DNA of 64,000 bases from contig NZ_BOOQ01000028.1 of assembly GCF_016863315.1 (NCBI RefSeq), positions 62,001-126,000 on the forward strand, given 5' to 3'. This document shows positions 1 to 9,605 of the stretch, piece after piece. This stretch comes from Planotetraspora silvatica (lineage in GTDB: Bacteria > Actinomycetota > Actinomycetes > Streptosporangiales > Streptosporangiaceae). The notes beneath the pieces were generated by a model, which saw only the letters and a list, made by a program, of their open reading frames with translations, made no database searches and was not told where the DNA came from. The stretch's first letter is position 1, and each line of letters starts with the position of its first letter. The position numbers and the translations under genes are program-made.

Positions 1-1
1 T

Positions 2-484
2 GTCCGTCACCACGTACTGCTCTCGATCGTCGGCGTCGGCCGTATTGAAGGCAACGCGCATTACGCCGGCAAGCGCGAGCAGGAGCGCCTCGTGACCGAG
101 GGCCCGGTGCCGTGGACGATCGTTCCCGCCACGCAGTTCCACGACTTCGCCGCGACGGTGACGAGCTGGACCGAGCAGGACGGCGTCGCCACGCTTCCAC
201 CGCTGCTCGTCCAGCCGATCGCGCCCGCGGACGTGGCCGACATCCTCACCGAGATCGCCACGGGCGCACCGCAGGGGCGTCACCGCGATGTCGCCGGCCC
301 TGAGGCGCAGGACCTGGTGGACATGGCCCGGCGCACCAACGACGCGCGCGGACACACGGTCAAGCTCGTGCCGACCTGGTCATCGGTGCTCGGTCCGGAG
401 GCGGCCGGCGACGTACTCCTGCCCGGCGAGGGCGCCCGCATCGCGCCGACCACCTTCGAGGAGTGGCTCGCAAAGCAGCAGTAG
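2..484 (+). CDS. NAD(P)-binding SDR/NmrA-like oxidoreductase, 5'-truncated
   Basis: The reading frame is open from base 2 to a TAG at 482-484, so the N-terminal Rossmann part lies outside the window. The visible 160 residues begin with VRHHVLLSIVGVGRIEG, then a YAGKREQE stretch and PWTIVPATQFHDFA. This order is typical of atypical SDR/NmrA-like proteins: the Tyr-x3-Lys pair (YAGK) followed by a substrate-side WTIVRATQF-like strand. These are usually cytosolic NAD(P)-dependent reductases or NAD(P)-sensing proteins of unknown substrate. The C-terminal EEWLAKQQ ends a short helix as in family members. No substrate can be inferred. The next gene starts 179 bp downstream, so this is probably the last gene of its unit. 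Confidence 0.8.
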   Translation, partial: VRHHVLLSIVGVGRIEGNAHYAGKREQERLVTEGPVPWTIVPATQFHDFAATVTSWTEQDGVATLPPLLVQPIAPADVADILTEIATGAPQGRHRDVAGPEAQDLVDMARRTNDARGHTVKLVPTWSSVLGPEAAGDVLLPGEGARIAPTTFEEWLAKQQ

Positions 485-662
485 CGTCACCCCGGCCCAG
501 CCCCGAGCACGCGCGAGCGAAGCGAGCGCGATGAGAAACGAGAGTCGACCTCACGTATCACGCATCGATACCGAATCGCAACTTGCTGCTGCATAACTTG
601 GTGCTCCGGCGAAGAGTGGCAAGAGTAGCGGGGAACGAAGTTAACGTGACGGAAGGGGACAG

Positions 663-1619
663 ATGGGGATCGCACGTAATGCCTCCGCGATCTCTGCCGG
701 GGCATTGGCGTTCGCTCTCGCTGGCGCAATTCCCTTGGTGGCGGCCCAACCGGCGCAGGCGATGGACTGCACGGGAGGCGGCCTGGTCTCCTCGGTGACG
801 GGCGGCCTGTGCTCGATCCTCGGCGGGGTGGGCGACACGGTCGACGGGGTGACGGACGTGGTCGACGGGGTGACGGGCGGTGTGACGTCACCGGTGACCG
901 GAGGCCTCGACGACGTGGTCAGCGGCGTGACGGACGGGGTCGGCGGCACCGTCAACGGCGTCGGAGGTGCGGTGGACGACACCGTGGAATCCGCCGTCGA
1001 CGTGGTGGGCAGCACGGTCGACAAGGTCACGGACCCGCTGACCGGGGGCTCCGGCGGCTCAGGTGGTTCCGGCGGCTCAGGCGGCTCAGGCGGTTCCGGA
1101 TCCGGTGGTTCCGGCGGCGGAACGGGGCCGACTCCGGTCCCGTGCATCACGTTGCTCGGCCTCGGCGGCGACTGCGATGGGCAGGCGGTGCCGCCTCCGG
1201 CGAAGCCGCCCAAGAAGCCGAAGCCGGCGCCCGAACCACCGGCGAGAACGCCCGCGGGAACGCTCCCAGCCGAGCCGGCCCGCACGGTCGAGTTGCCCCG
1301 GTACACCCCGGCGGGCGGCAAGGACGTGGTGCCGGCGCCGGACCCGCGTGTGAACCTCGACGAGGACGGCGCCATCCCCCTGCTCTGGCCCGGCCGGGAC
1401 ATCCCCGGGCTGACCGGCAGGCTGAAGTCCGATCCGGTGCGTCCGTCGCAGCCGTACGACGCGGCGGGGACCGCGTTGACGGCGGCGCTGCTCCTGTCGG
1501 CGGTACTGGCCACGCGCGTGGTGTCGGCGCGGCGCGCCCGGATGGAGCAGCGCGAGTCGATCCCGCTCGAGGGAGGGGTCCGCGGCGCGCGGACTGCCGG
1601 TCGTCATCGTCTCGCCTGA
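663..1619 (+). CDS. Secreted, membrane-anchored low-complexity protein with Val/Gly/Asp repeats and Gly-Ser linker
   Basis: 318 aa; the ATG is preceded by a good GGAAGGGG ribosome site. Residues 1-33 look like a signal peptide ending in AQA. Residues 45-125 are degenerate repeats of the type D-x-V-x-G-V-T-D, followed by a pure Gly-Gly-Ser linker (about 129-155). After that come a second short Cys-containing segment (VPCITLLGLGGDC), a Pro/Lys-rich stretch (PPKKPKPAPEPP) and a C-terminal hydrophobic helix (TALTAALLLSAVLATRVV) with a basic tail. This is the layout of a surface protein whose head is held away from the membrane. Four cysteines are visible (two near each end of the repeat region) and could form disulfides. 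I do not recognise a family and assign no function. A strong bidirectional hairpin follows. Confidence 0.7.
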   Translation: MGIARNASAISAGALAFALAGAIPLVAAQPAQAMDCTGGGLVSSVTGGLCSILGGVGDTVDGVTDVVDGVTGGVTSPVTGGLDDVVSGVTDGVGGTVNGVGGAVDDTVESAVDVVGSTVDKVTDPLTGGSGGSGGSGGSGGSGGSGSGGSGGGTGPTPVPCITLLGLGGDCDGQAVPPPAKPPKKPKPAPEPPARTPAGTLPAEPARTVELPRYTPAGGKDVVPAPDPRVNLDEDGAIPLLWPGRDIPGLTGRLKSDPVRPSQPYDAAGTALTAALLLSAVLATRVVSARRARMEQRESIPLEGGVRGARTAGRHRLA

Positions 1620-1659
1620 GCGCCACTCGGCGGCACGGCGGCGAGACTCCGGGTGAGGG

Positions 1660-1693
1660 CCCGGCCGAGGAGGCATCACCTTCCTCGGCCGGG
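1660..1693. terminator. Bidirectional hairpin terminator
   Basis: A perfect 12-bp inverted repeat (CCCGGCCGAGGA and its complement) with a 10-nt loop lies between the convergent ends of the repeat protein (1619) and the GH95-like gene (1728). It can serve both. There is no clear U-tract, which is common in high-GC actinomycetes. Confidence 0.7.
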
Positions 1694-1727
1694 GGTCCGG
1701 TGTCCGGCCTTCGCGGAAACCTGTGGG

Positions 1728-4514
1728 TCAGGCCGCCGTGACGGTGTAGGTCGTTCCCGACTGGGTCGGGAAGTTGATCTGGTCGTTGCTCATGGTGACG
1801 GCGACCGTGGATCCGTCGGCCCTGGCGACCCTGACCGCGCGTCCCGGCCAGGGGTTCTGGAGACGTACGGCCTTGCCGGCGAGGCTGGTGATGTCGACGT
1901 AGCTCACCTGTCCCGCGCTGCGCGCGCTCGAGACGAGCATGCCGCCCTTGTCACGGAGCTTGACGAAGGAGGCGTTCTTCGCCGACGGCCAGACGGGGAA
2001 GACCCGCGTGACTCCGCCGTCGGTCTGCAGCAGCATGTCGTCGATCGCCTCGATCGCCCCGGTCTTCTCCAGCCCGTGGAAGGGGTCGCTGATGCGCAGG
2101 TTGGCGGCCATCTTGCCGTTGATCTGGGCCTTCAGCTTGTCGATGAGGCTCTGGGCGGGGTAGCCGACGCGGGCGGCCTGGGTGAACACCTTGGGGAAGC
2201 TGTTGTCCTGGCCCCAGGAGTTCATGACGTCGAGCGTGGCGATGGCGGTCTGCCTGTCGGCGGCGGGCCCGTTGATGCCGAGCACCTCACCCGGGTGGAT
2301 GAACTCCAGGTTGACGGTGTTGTCGCCCGGATGGATGTCGCGGGTGTCGCCGCCGGTGATCGTGCCGGGGTCGGCGAGCGCGTAGACCGTCTGGCCGTTG
2401 TAGGTGGTCTTCGGCGTGGCCGGGAGCTTGGACAGGATGTTCTGCCAGGTCGCGCGGGGGCCGGAGTCGACGTTGAGTTCGACGCTGGCGTTGATCACCG
2501 AGGTCAGCAGGTGCTTGAGCAGCCCGATGTCGGGGCTGGAGTTCCTGCCCCAGGTGCCCTCGTGCGGCCCCGACCACAGGACGTAGCGCTGGGCGGCGGC
2601 GTCGAACTCCAGATAGTTCTGGAAGAACGCGGCCACCTCCTTCATGAAGGGGTAGGCCGTGTTCTGCAGGAACGTCCGGTCCTGGGTGTAGTCGTAGTAC
2701 GAGATGTACTGCGTCGCGGTGAACAGCGAGTTCACCACCTGCTGGTGGTAGTTGTCGTCGGCGGTGGAGCCCGTCGTCGAGCTGAACGGCGCGATTCCGA
2801 CCGGGAAGAGCACACCGCTCGGCACTCCCCCGCTGGGGAATCGCCTGCTGATGTAGTCGGGCTTGACGCGGGTGAGGTCCTGCTGCGCCCGGCGCCGCGC
2901 CTCCGGGAGGTAGGCCGTCACCAGGTCGAAGTACGGCAGCGCCAGCTCGGGCCGGTTGCTGGAGTAGGTGCCGTAGAAGTTGGCCATCCAGTTGTAGTTG
3001 AGATGCATGTCCCCGCTGAACTGGGGGAAGTCGCTGGTCGCCCAGATGCCGTACAGTCCTGGCGCGGTCTTGCCCGGCCGGCTGGCCGAGCCGAGCAGGT
3101 AGAGGGAGCCGTAGTAGAAGCGCTCCAGTGTGTCGTCGTCGAGGTCGACGTAGGACTTGAGCCAGTACTGCTTCCACCAGTCGACGTGCCCGTTGTAGAG
3201 GCCGTCGAGCGACCCTGAGCTCTGGGCGTCGGCCAGCGAGCGCGCGGCGGGGGCGGGGTCGGCCGGGTTGGGGCCGCCGCCGGCCACGCCGGTCACGATG
3301 TTCACGGTCTGACCCGCGGGCAGGTCGAAGGTGAAGGTGCCGGCCGCGCCGCTCGCCGTCGGCGCGCCCACGAGGCCGCCTCCGACGACGCGGGTGGCGA
3401 GGGACGCCCGGGAGACCCACTTCGACCCGGCCGCCGTCTGGCGGGTGGCCCAGACGGTGTTGCCCGAGACGCCCGAGGTGCTCGTGAAGCCGGAACGCGC
3501 GTCGGGCGAGCCGGTCGAGGTCTGGACCTTCAGCCGAACGGCCGACGAGCCGAGCGACCTGACGCGGGTGACGACGAGGTTGTCGTTCGCGCCGGTCCAG
3601 GTCGTCATCGAGACGGGCGTGCCGCCGATCGTCATCGACGTCTCGACGTCGCCCTTGAGGATGTTCTGCTCCTCGGTGAACGGTCCCGAGGGCGTCGTGG
3701 GACCGCTTCCCGCGTACAGCTCGAACTGGCCGATGCGGCCGCGCGGGTTGTTGATCGAGTCCGCCGTGGTCCCCTGGGTCGGCTCGGTGATGTTCAGGCG
3801 CACGTAGCGCACGGTCTGTGAGGCGAAGGTCCGGTCGGTGACGTTCGCGGTGTTGTTGGTGACGGTGTCGACGGTGGACCAGGCCGAGTTGTCGGTGCTG
3901 ACCTGGAGGGTCCAGTTCTTGGTGTTGTTGGCCGTCTCCGCCGGGCGGGCCGCGGCGTCGTGCCGCAGGACGTACCGGTTGAAGGTCTTGGCCGTGCCGA
4001 GGTCGAGCGTGAGGGTCTGCGGCTTGCCGATGTCGGACACCCAGCCCTCGTAGCCGGACGCCCACCCGCCGTTGACCGCCCTGGCCGGAGGGAAGGACGG
4101 GTGGGAGCTCGACGCGGTCGCCGTCGCGCCGAGCGCGAGGTTGCCGGAGCCGCCGCCCGTGCCGGACGCCGGGGTGATCGTCACCGCGCCGAGCGCGACG
4201 AAGGACGGGCTCGGGTTGCCGGTCCAGAAATCGCCCTTGGAGATGTAGAAGGTCTTGTAGCCGTCGCCGCCTGCGGACGTGACGCCGACGTCGCCGTTGC
4301 CGAGCAGCGCGGTGTCGGGCATGGAGCGGCTGACCGCGTTGGTGTAGGCCTGGCTGGTCCAGCGGCCTTTGATCGCGCCGACGAGTTGCTGGACCTGGGT
4401 CCACTGCTGGTCGGGGGTGGGGGTCGCCGCCCCGGCCGGTTCCGCTGTCAGGAAGGTGGTGGTGAGGGCGGCGGTGAGAGTTGCGGCTAAGACTGCTCTT
4501 CGCGGTCTTCTCAT
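1728..4514 (-). CDS. Secreted GH95-like glycoside hydrolase with F5/8 type C domain
   Basis: 928 aa. An N-terminal signal peptide (RRPRRAVLAATLTAALTTTF, cleavage near residue 29) marks it as exported. The N-terminal beta domain begins with the substrate-side motif LLGNGDVGV. A discoidin-like F5/8 type C domain is inserted at about 125-265 (NLALGATATASSSHPSF at its start, VRYVRLNITEPT at its end). The C-terminal half is an (alpha/alpha)6 barrel with GDMHLNYNWMANFYG and a tail GGMLVSSARSAGQVSY. This matches the GH95 group (alpha-L-fucosidase/galactosidase) in layout. Sequence resemblance is moderate, so the exact sugar is uncertain. It is the last gene of the operon starting at 12732, 12 bp after the PpiC-like gene, which suggests extracellular trimming of a fucose- or galactose-bearing glycan. 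Confidence 0.75.
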   Translation of the reverse strand: MRRPRRAVLAATLTAALTTTFLTAEPAGAATPTPDQQWTQVQQLVGAIKGRWTSQAYTNAVSRSMPDTALLGNGDVGVTSAGGDGYKTFYISKGDFWTGNPSPSFVALGAVTITPASGTGGGSGNLALGATATASSSHPSFPPARAVNGGWASGYEGWVSDIGKPQTLTLDLGTAKTFNRYVLRHDAAARPAETANNTKNWTLQVSTDNSAWSTVDTVTNNTANVTDRTFASQTVRYVRLNITEPTQGTTADSINNPRGRIGQFELYAGSGPTTPSGPFTEEQNILKGDVETSMTIGGTPVSMTTWTGANDNLVVTRVRSLGSSAVRLKVQTSTGSPDARSGFTSTSGVSGNTVWATRQTAAGSKWVSRASLATRVVGGGLVGAPTASGAAGTFTFDLPAGQTVNIVTGVAGGGPNPADPAPAARSLADAQSSGSLDGLYNGHVDWWKQYWLKSYVDLDDDTLERFYYGSLYLLGSASRPGKTAPGLYGIWATSDFPQFSGDMHLNYNWMANFYGTYSSNRPELALPYFDLVTAYLPEARRRAQQDLTRVKPDYISRRFPSGGVPSGVLFPVGIAPFSSTTGSTADDNYHQQVVNSLFTATQYISYYDYTQDRTFLQNTAYPFMKEVAAFFQNYLEFDAAAQRYVLWSGPHEGTWGRNSSPDIGLLKHLLTSVINASVELNVDSGPRATWQNILSKLPATPKTTYNGQTVYALADPGTITGGDTRDIHPGDNTVNLEFIHPGEVLGINGPAADRQTAIATLDVMNSWGQDNSFPKVFTQAARVGYPAQSLIDKLKAQINGKMAANLRISDPFHGLEKTGAIEAIDDMLLQTDGGVTRVFPVWPSAKNASFVKLRDKGGMLVSSARSAGQVSYVDITSLAGKAVRLQNPWPGRAVRVARADGSTVAVTMSNDQINFPTQSGTTYTVTAA

Positions 4515-4526
4515 GCGGGGGGCCTC

Positions 4527-5267
4527 TCAGTGGCGGTGGGTGTGGTCCGGGTGGCCGATATCCCCGGGATGTTCGAAACCGGGCATGAGGAGCGCCCGGG
4601 CACAGGTGACGTCGGCCCACAGGGCGAAGTGCCGCCGCCGCCGCGCGGCGAGCAACGACGCCCTGATGGCCGGGGCCACTTTTTCGAAGCTGATCTCACG
4701 GCCCTGGAGCGGGCCGACGGTGAACACGTGACCGTCGAACGGGCCCACGCGGGAGCCCTCGGGAGCGGTGAAGACCGCATGGCCGGCCGGTTCGGGCAGT
4801 TCGCCCGGCGACACGGCGTACCACCGGCCGCCGTTGACCGGCCGGCCGTCCCGCCAGTGGGTGACCAGCCGGGCGGCCCTGGTCCGGTACCTGTCCTGGT
4901 TGGCGGTGTAGTAGCGGAGCACGTCCGCCTCGGGGACCGTGACGTCCGCCGTCATGTCGCGGTAGAGCGCCTGCGCGAGCGGGTCCTCCGCCAGGACGGC
5001 CGCGGTGACGCTGCCGAGTTCGAGTCTGGCGACGGCGTCCAGCGGCAGGGGCGGCTCCTCCGCGGCCACGACCCCGCGCCGGGCGGCCTCGTCCGCCACC
5101 ACCCTTTCGGCGACCATGACCTGCGTCACCCAGCGGCGCAGTTGGCGCCCCTCCGTCGTGCCGTCGGCAGGCAGCAGGTCGCCGCGCCGTCCTTCGCGCA
5201 GCCGCAGCACGCGGCGCTCGACCTCCTCGACGGTGATGGGCGTGCCCGCCACGACCGCGGCGATCAT
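4527..5267 (-). CDS. PpiC/SurA-like putative peptidyl-prolyl isomerase without signal peptide
   Basis: 246 aa. The start is the ATG that overlaps the stop of the GH38 gene (ATGA), implying translational coupling. The N-terminus (IAAVVAGTPITVEEVERRV) resembles the first strand-helix of SurA/PpiC chaperones. The helix with LYRDMTADVTVPEADVLRYY and the region ending SFEKVAPAIRASLLAARRRR also resemble that fold. A parvulin-like segment lies between (GRWYAVSPGELPEPAGHAVF, then VGPFDGHVFTVGPLQG). No signal peptide or lipobox is visible, so it should be cytosolic. That is odd for a SurA-like fold. A helper in folding the very large mannosidase is possible but is only inference. The family call is moderate. 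Confidence 0.55.
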   Translation of the reverse strand: MIAAVVAGTPITVEEVERRVLRLREGRRGDLLPADGTTEGRQLRRWVTQVMVAERVVADEAARRGVVAAEEPPLPLDAVARLELGSVTAAVLAEDPLAQALYRDMTADVTVPEADVLRYYTANQDRYRTRAARLVTHWRDGRPVNGGRWYAVSPGELPEPAGHAVFTAPEGSRVGPFDGHVFTVGPLQGREISFEKVAPAIRASLLAARRRRHFALWADVTCARALLMPGFEHPGDIGHPDHTHRH

Positions 5268-8200
5268 CCGTCGCTCCTGACCCGCAACGGCACGGCGGGC
5301 GAGTACGACACCCGGCCGAACCACATGCACTTCACCAGGACCCACCACGTGCCGGGACGCGTCCCCAGCGGCACGCCGACCTCGATCTCGAGCTCCCCGG
5401 TCGCCCCCGCGGGCACGGAGACCGGGTGGACGGCCGGTCCGACGAGGTCCCACGTCCCCCAGGGGCTGATCACCTGGGCCTCTCCCCGGATGTCGAAGCC
5501 GGCCAGGTTGCGCAGCCGCACGGTCCACGCGCCCTGCCGTCCCGGCGCGAGCTCCAAGCCCTCCTCCGGCACCTCGACCGCGAGGAGTCCGGCGTCGCCC
5601 CCTCGCGCGGGACGGCCGTGCCCGTCGACGAAGACGACGTCCTCATGCGTCTGGCCTCCGTGAGCGAGCCGGACCGCGACAGGCCACGGCCCGGATCCCG
5701 CGTCCGGCGGCGGGGTGAGGGTGACGTCGAACTCCGTCCAGCCGCCCGGGGCCAGCCGTACGGGCCGGTCCCGGGGGGAGGCGTCCCAGCCGTCGGGGAC
5801 CACGACGCACACCTCGCCCTCGGCTGCCGCGTCGGTCAGGTCGCTGGAGAGCGTCACACGCAGCCGCGCGGCGCCGTCGGCCGGGAGATCGTCGGCGGCG
5901 GCGCGGACGTGGACGCTCATGGGCTGGTACCCGAGCGGCGCCGACCCTCGGTTGTGCAGCCAGAATCGGGAGAAGACGGGCTGGGCGGGCTCGGCCGCCA
6001 GGCCCAGGGGCTCCACGGGTCCGTCCGCCGCCGTGTGCTCGGCGGGCTCGGCGCAATCGCCGGACCGGGTGCGCAGCACGTAGGTCGCGACCTGGCTGGG
6101 GCCGATGTCGGCGTGGAGGACGCCGTCGCGGGTCTTGGCCTCGCCGGTCTCGACCTCCAGGACGTCGGCGAGCGCGGCCTCCGCGAACGGCACGTGCGAG
6201 CCGAGGGTGAACGACGCGTCGCGCCCGTGGGGTTCGTACAGGCGGGCGGTGAGGCCTTCGCGTGGATCGGCCGGCCGTGCCCTGCCGTGCGCGGTCGGGT
6301 TCCCCGTGGCCTTGAACGCCGCCAGGACGGCTCCGCCCCGCGGCTCGACGTTCAGCAGCGCGGCCGAGGACGGCAGGCGCCCGTCGTGGGGTTCCTCGAC
6401 GACGGCGCGCAGCGGATGGTTGAAGTCGTGTGCCCGGGCCACGATGCCCGCGTCCCGCCAGTCTCCCGCGCCGGACGCGACGGCGTAGTCGAAGGTGTGG
6501 CTCCAGTGCTGGAGCTGGAAGCCGCTCCCGTCCGGGGCGGTCCGCCTCGGGGGGTCGATCCACACGCCGGAGGGCCACCCGGTGCACGACCGCATGAGCG
6601 ACAGGTGCAGGCGCCCCCGCGTGTCGACGGCGAAGCCGGGAACGCCCCGGTTGAGCACGGCGACGGTCCGGTGGTCGAGATCCTCCTCGCCGCACAGCTC
6701 GGACGGCTGCGTCACCTCGATCACGCTGTCGGCGAGGTCGGCGACCAGGTCCGCGACGGCCTCCCTGACGTCGCCCGCCGACGCGACCACCAGGACCGGC
6801 AGGTCGCCGGGCTCCCGCAGGTCGGCCTCGGGGTGGAAGGTCTCGCCGGCCGTCCTGGCGGCGGGGATCCAGAGCAGCGCCCGGCCGCCGGCCGCCAGGG
6901 CACGCTCCAGTTCCCGGGCGTAACGGGGGTCCGCGGCCGCCAGGACGGCGGCGGTGAACTCGTTGTCCGCGGGTCCGCCCACCACGATCCGGGCGTCCGG
7001 GAGGTTGGAGTCGAACGACAGCAGGCCGTACCTGTTGCCCTCCGCGTGCGTGCAGGTCGCGGTCACCCCCGACTGGGCGAGCCGGACGGCGAGGTCGCGC
7101 CCAAGGTCTGCGGCGTCGCTCTCGCGCGGCACCACGATCTCGGCGACCCCGATGGCGTGCGACCTGACCGGACCGCCGTCGCCGGGACGCAGCACGACCC
7201 TGGCCATGGAGCTCAGGCCGAACCACTGGTAGGCGGGGTTGTCGAGCGTCCAGGGGTGCAGGGCGGCGTCGACGTCGGGATGCGCGAACGAGCGCCCGAC
7301 GACCGCGTGGCCGACTTCGGAGACCGGTCGCGCGCCCTCCACGAGGGACGGCCAACGCAGCCGTACCAGCTTGTCCTCGCCGTCGAAGCCGTCGAGGTGG
7401 GTGCTGCAGTCGACCCGGTCGACCCCGCGCCACAAGGTGATCACCTGGGTGTAGCCGAGCGTGCCGATCGAGCCCGTGACCGTGACGCGCTCGCCCAGAG
7501 CCGAGCGCTCGGCCACGACGGAGCGGGCCGGCGCGGACGCCGAGCCGGCCGACACCCCCGTGGGCACCAGGTGCCAGGGCCCTTCGCGGAAGACGGGATG
7601 CTCGGTGTACTCGTCGTACACGACGATCTCGTTGCCGACCTCGCCGGGCGTGATGAGCTCGTGGCCGGTCGCCAGGTCGACCAGGCTCCGTACGGCTCCG
7701 CCGCGCCCGGGGTCGACCGCCAGCCGATGGTGCTCGTTGGCGATCACAGGCTCGGCGAGCGGTCGCCAGGCCACGGCGTCTCCGGAAGCCGCGCCCGCGA
7801 GGTGATAAGTGCGGTATCCCACCGAGGGCACGTCCGCGAGGAACACCAGCTCGGCTCCCGTGGCGTCCGCGTGCTCGACGACGACGGGTACGGCGGCGCC
7901 GTCCTCGTCGGTCAGGCCGTGGAACGGGCCGGGGACGGTGACACGGACGACGTCGGTGCGCGGCCAGGCCATGGCGTTGAACACGACGACGGAGCGGTCG
8001 CCCGTCCCGGAGCTGGTGTCGACGCGCGCGGCGAGATGACGCAACGCGGCGTCGTGCACCTGCCTGGCCAGGTCGAACGCCTCCCGCCAGCCGGCCAGCA
8101 GGTCGAGGTAGACCTGGTCGGACTCGGTTCCGGTGATCGCGTCGTGGTGCGCGCCGTACACGAGCTGCCGCCAGGCCTTGTCCAGCGCGGCCTCGGGATA

Positions 8201-9544
8201 TGCCGCGTCACCCGTCAGGCAGGCCAGCGCGGCGAACTTCTCCGCGTCGAGCAGCTCGTTCTCCGCGGCGCGCTGGGCCTGCTTGGTGTCGATGTAGGAG
8301 ACGTCCTTGCCGGTGTAGACCGGGTTCATGTCCCGTGTCTGCGGCGACAGCCGGGTGCCGGTGGCCGCGAGCTCGGCGGAGACGGCTCCGAAGAAGTCGC
8401 GGGGCAGCGCGCACACGACGCGCGGCCACGTGTAGCGGGAGTTCCAGTCGCGGTGGATCTCGGTCAGCCACTTGTTGGGCGGGCTGTAGTCGGTGCCGAC
8501 GGGGATCAGCACGTTCCGCGTCGCCGCCACCTTCTTCATCCGCAGGAACAGCCCGTACACCGACTCCTCGGCGTCGGCGAGCGTCTGCGCCGAGTCCATC
8601 GACCAGCCGGCGCTGTAGTGGGCGGCCATGAAGTTGGTGAGCAGCCCGCGCCCGCTCGGCGAGATCCACTCGAACTCGCTGCGGAACTGCATCCCGGACG
8701 GGTCGCCGTGCGGGGTGTCGTAGGTGCCCATCTCCAGCGAGGGCCCCCACTGGTGGAAGGGGCCGCGCGCCCACGCGCTGGAGGTCAGGCCGGCGTCGGC
8801 CATCAGACCGGGGAACTGCGGGTCGTGCCCGAACGCGTCGAGCTGCCAGGCGGTGGCCGGTTCGCCGCCCAGGATGTCGCGCTGGAACCCGACGCCGTAG
8901 ACCGCGTTGCGGATCGTGGTCTCCGCGCCGGTGAGGTTGGTGTTCGGCTCGTTGTAGGTGCCGCCCATGATCTCCAGGCGGCCCTCGGTGACCAGCCTGC
9001 GCAGGATCTCGCGGTTCTCCGGGAAGGCGTCCCAGTAGGGCTTGAGGTAGTCGACCTCCGCGAGCACGAAGCGGTAGTCGGCGTCGCGCCTGGCCAGTTC
9101 CAGGTGCGCGTCGATGAGCTGGAAGGCGGTGAACTGGAAGCTCATCCGCACGTCCTGGGCGTCCGGCAGCGCGTCCCACTCGCTGGCGTATCCGGCCTGG
9201 GTGTTCCACCAGACCGGGTCGTAGTGGAAGTGGGAGACCAGGAAGACCGTCCAGCCGGGCTCCGCGACGGTGAGCGTGCCCGACGCCGACGCCGTGCCGT
9301 CCCCGCCCGACGCCTCCACCGTGATCTCCACGACGCTTCCCGGGGCCGCGACGGTTATCACGGGGATCTCGTGCGTCCCCGTGCCCGGCACGCCGGAGAG
9401 CGTGCCGGCCGCGCCGCCGGAGACGGTCACGTCGATGGTCTCGGTGGGCGACATCGCCGAGGTCCGCACGCGCAGGACCTGGCGGGGGGCGTCGTCGGGA
9501 CCGACGAAGAGCTCGGTGGACTCGACGGCGTCGATCGTCAGCAT
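5264..9544 (-). CDS. Glycoside hydrolase family 38 alpha-mannosidase
   Basis: 1426 aa. The catalytic N-terminus carries the GH38 zinc site HFHYDP (H105, H107, D109) and the nucleophile region WQLDAFGHDPQFP (D236). The helical middle domain and beta-rich C-terminus follow. The last about 200 residues contain NEW3/CARDB-like beta domains with GAWTVRLRNLAGFDI, often found in sugar-acting enzymes of this size. There is no signal peptide (the N-terminus is MLTIDAVESTEL), so it probably acts in the cytosol on imported manno-oligosaccharides. It lies 61 bp downstream of the ABC permease genes, in the same operon as a sugar importer, which fits. The 3' end overlaps the PpiC-like gene by 4 nt. The antisense strand also carries a long open frame, which I treat as a GC artefact. 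Confidence 0.93.
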   Translation of the reverse strand: MLTIDAVESTELFVGPDDAPRQVLRVRTSAMSPTETIDVTVSGGAAGTLSGVPGTGTHEIPVITVAAPGSVVEITVEASGGDGTASASGTLTVAEPGWTVFLVSHFHYDPVWWNTQAGYASEWDALPDAQDVRMSFQFTAFQLIDAHLELARRDADYRFVLAEVDYLKPYWDAFPENREILRRLVTEGRLEIMGGTYNEPNTNLTGAETTIRNAVYGVGFQRDILGGEPATAWQLDAFGHDPQFPGLMADAGLTSSAWARGPFHQWGPSLEMGTYDTPHGDPSGMQFRSEFEWISPSGRGLLTNFMAAHYSAGWSMDSAQTLADAEESVYGLFLRMKKVAATRNVLIPVGTDYSPPNKWLTEIHRDWNSRYTWPRVVCALPRDFFGAVSAELAATGTRLSPQTRDMNPVYTGKDVSYIDTKQAQRAAENELLDAEKFAALACLTGDAAYPEAALDKAWRQLVYGAHHDAITGTESDQVYLDLLAGWREAFDLARQVHDAALRHLAARVDTSSGTGDRSVVVFNAMAWPRTDVVRVTVPGPFHGLTDEDGAAVPVVVEHADATGAELVFLADVPSVGYRTYHLAGAASGDAVAWRPLAEPVIANEHHRLAVDPGRGGAVRSLVDLATGHELITPGEVGNEIVVYDEYTEHPVFREGPWHLVPTGVSAGSASAPARSVVAERSALGERVTVTGSIGTLGYTQVITLWRGVDRVDCSTHLDGFDGEDKLVRLRWPSLVEGARPVSEVGHAVVGRSFAHPDVDAALHPWTLDNPAYQWFGLSSMARVVLRPGDGGPVRSHAIGVAEIVVPRESDAADLGRDLAVRLAQSGVTATCTHAEGNRYGLLSFDSNLPDARIVVGGPADNEFTAAVLAAADPRYARELERALAAGGRALLWIPAARTAGETFHPEADLREPGDLPVLVVASAGDVREAVADLVADLADSVIEVTQPSELCGEEDLDHRTVAVLNRGVPGFAVDTRGRLHLSLMRSCTGWPSGVWIDPPRRTAPDGSGFQLQHWSHTFDYAVASGAGDWRDAGIVARAHDFNHPLRAVVEEPHDGRLPSSAALLNVEPRGGAVLAAFKATGNPTAHGRARPADPREGLTARLYEPHGRDASFTLGSHVPFAEAALADVLEVETGEAKTRDGVLHADIGPSQVATYVLRTRSGDCAEPAEHTAADGPVEPLGLAAEPAQPVFSRFWLHNRGSAPLGYQPMSVHVRAAADDLPADGAARLRVTLSSDLTDAAAEGEVCVVVPDGWDASPRDRPVRLAPGGWTEFDVTLTPPPDAGSGPWPVAVRLAHGGQTHEDVVFVDGHGRPARGGDAGLLAVEVPEEGLELAPGRQGAWTVRLRNLAGFDIRGEAQVISPWGTWDLVGPAVHPVSVPAGATGELEIEVGVPLGTRPGTWWVLVKCMWFGRVSYSPAVPLRVRSDG

Positions 9545-9605
9545 GAAAAGCCTTTGCTCGAGTGGAGACGAGGGGGAAGGGGAACGGCGGCGGGGAGAGC
9601 GGCTG

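Noticed and set aside
1653-3218. 521-aa open frame opposite the GH95-like gene
   Set aside because: Antisense artefact of the same kind; no recognisable domain.
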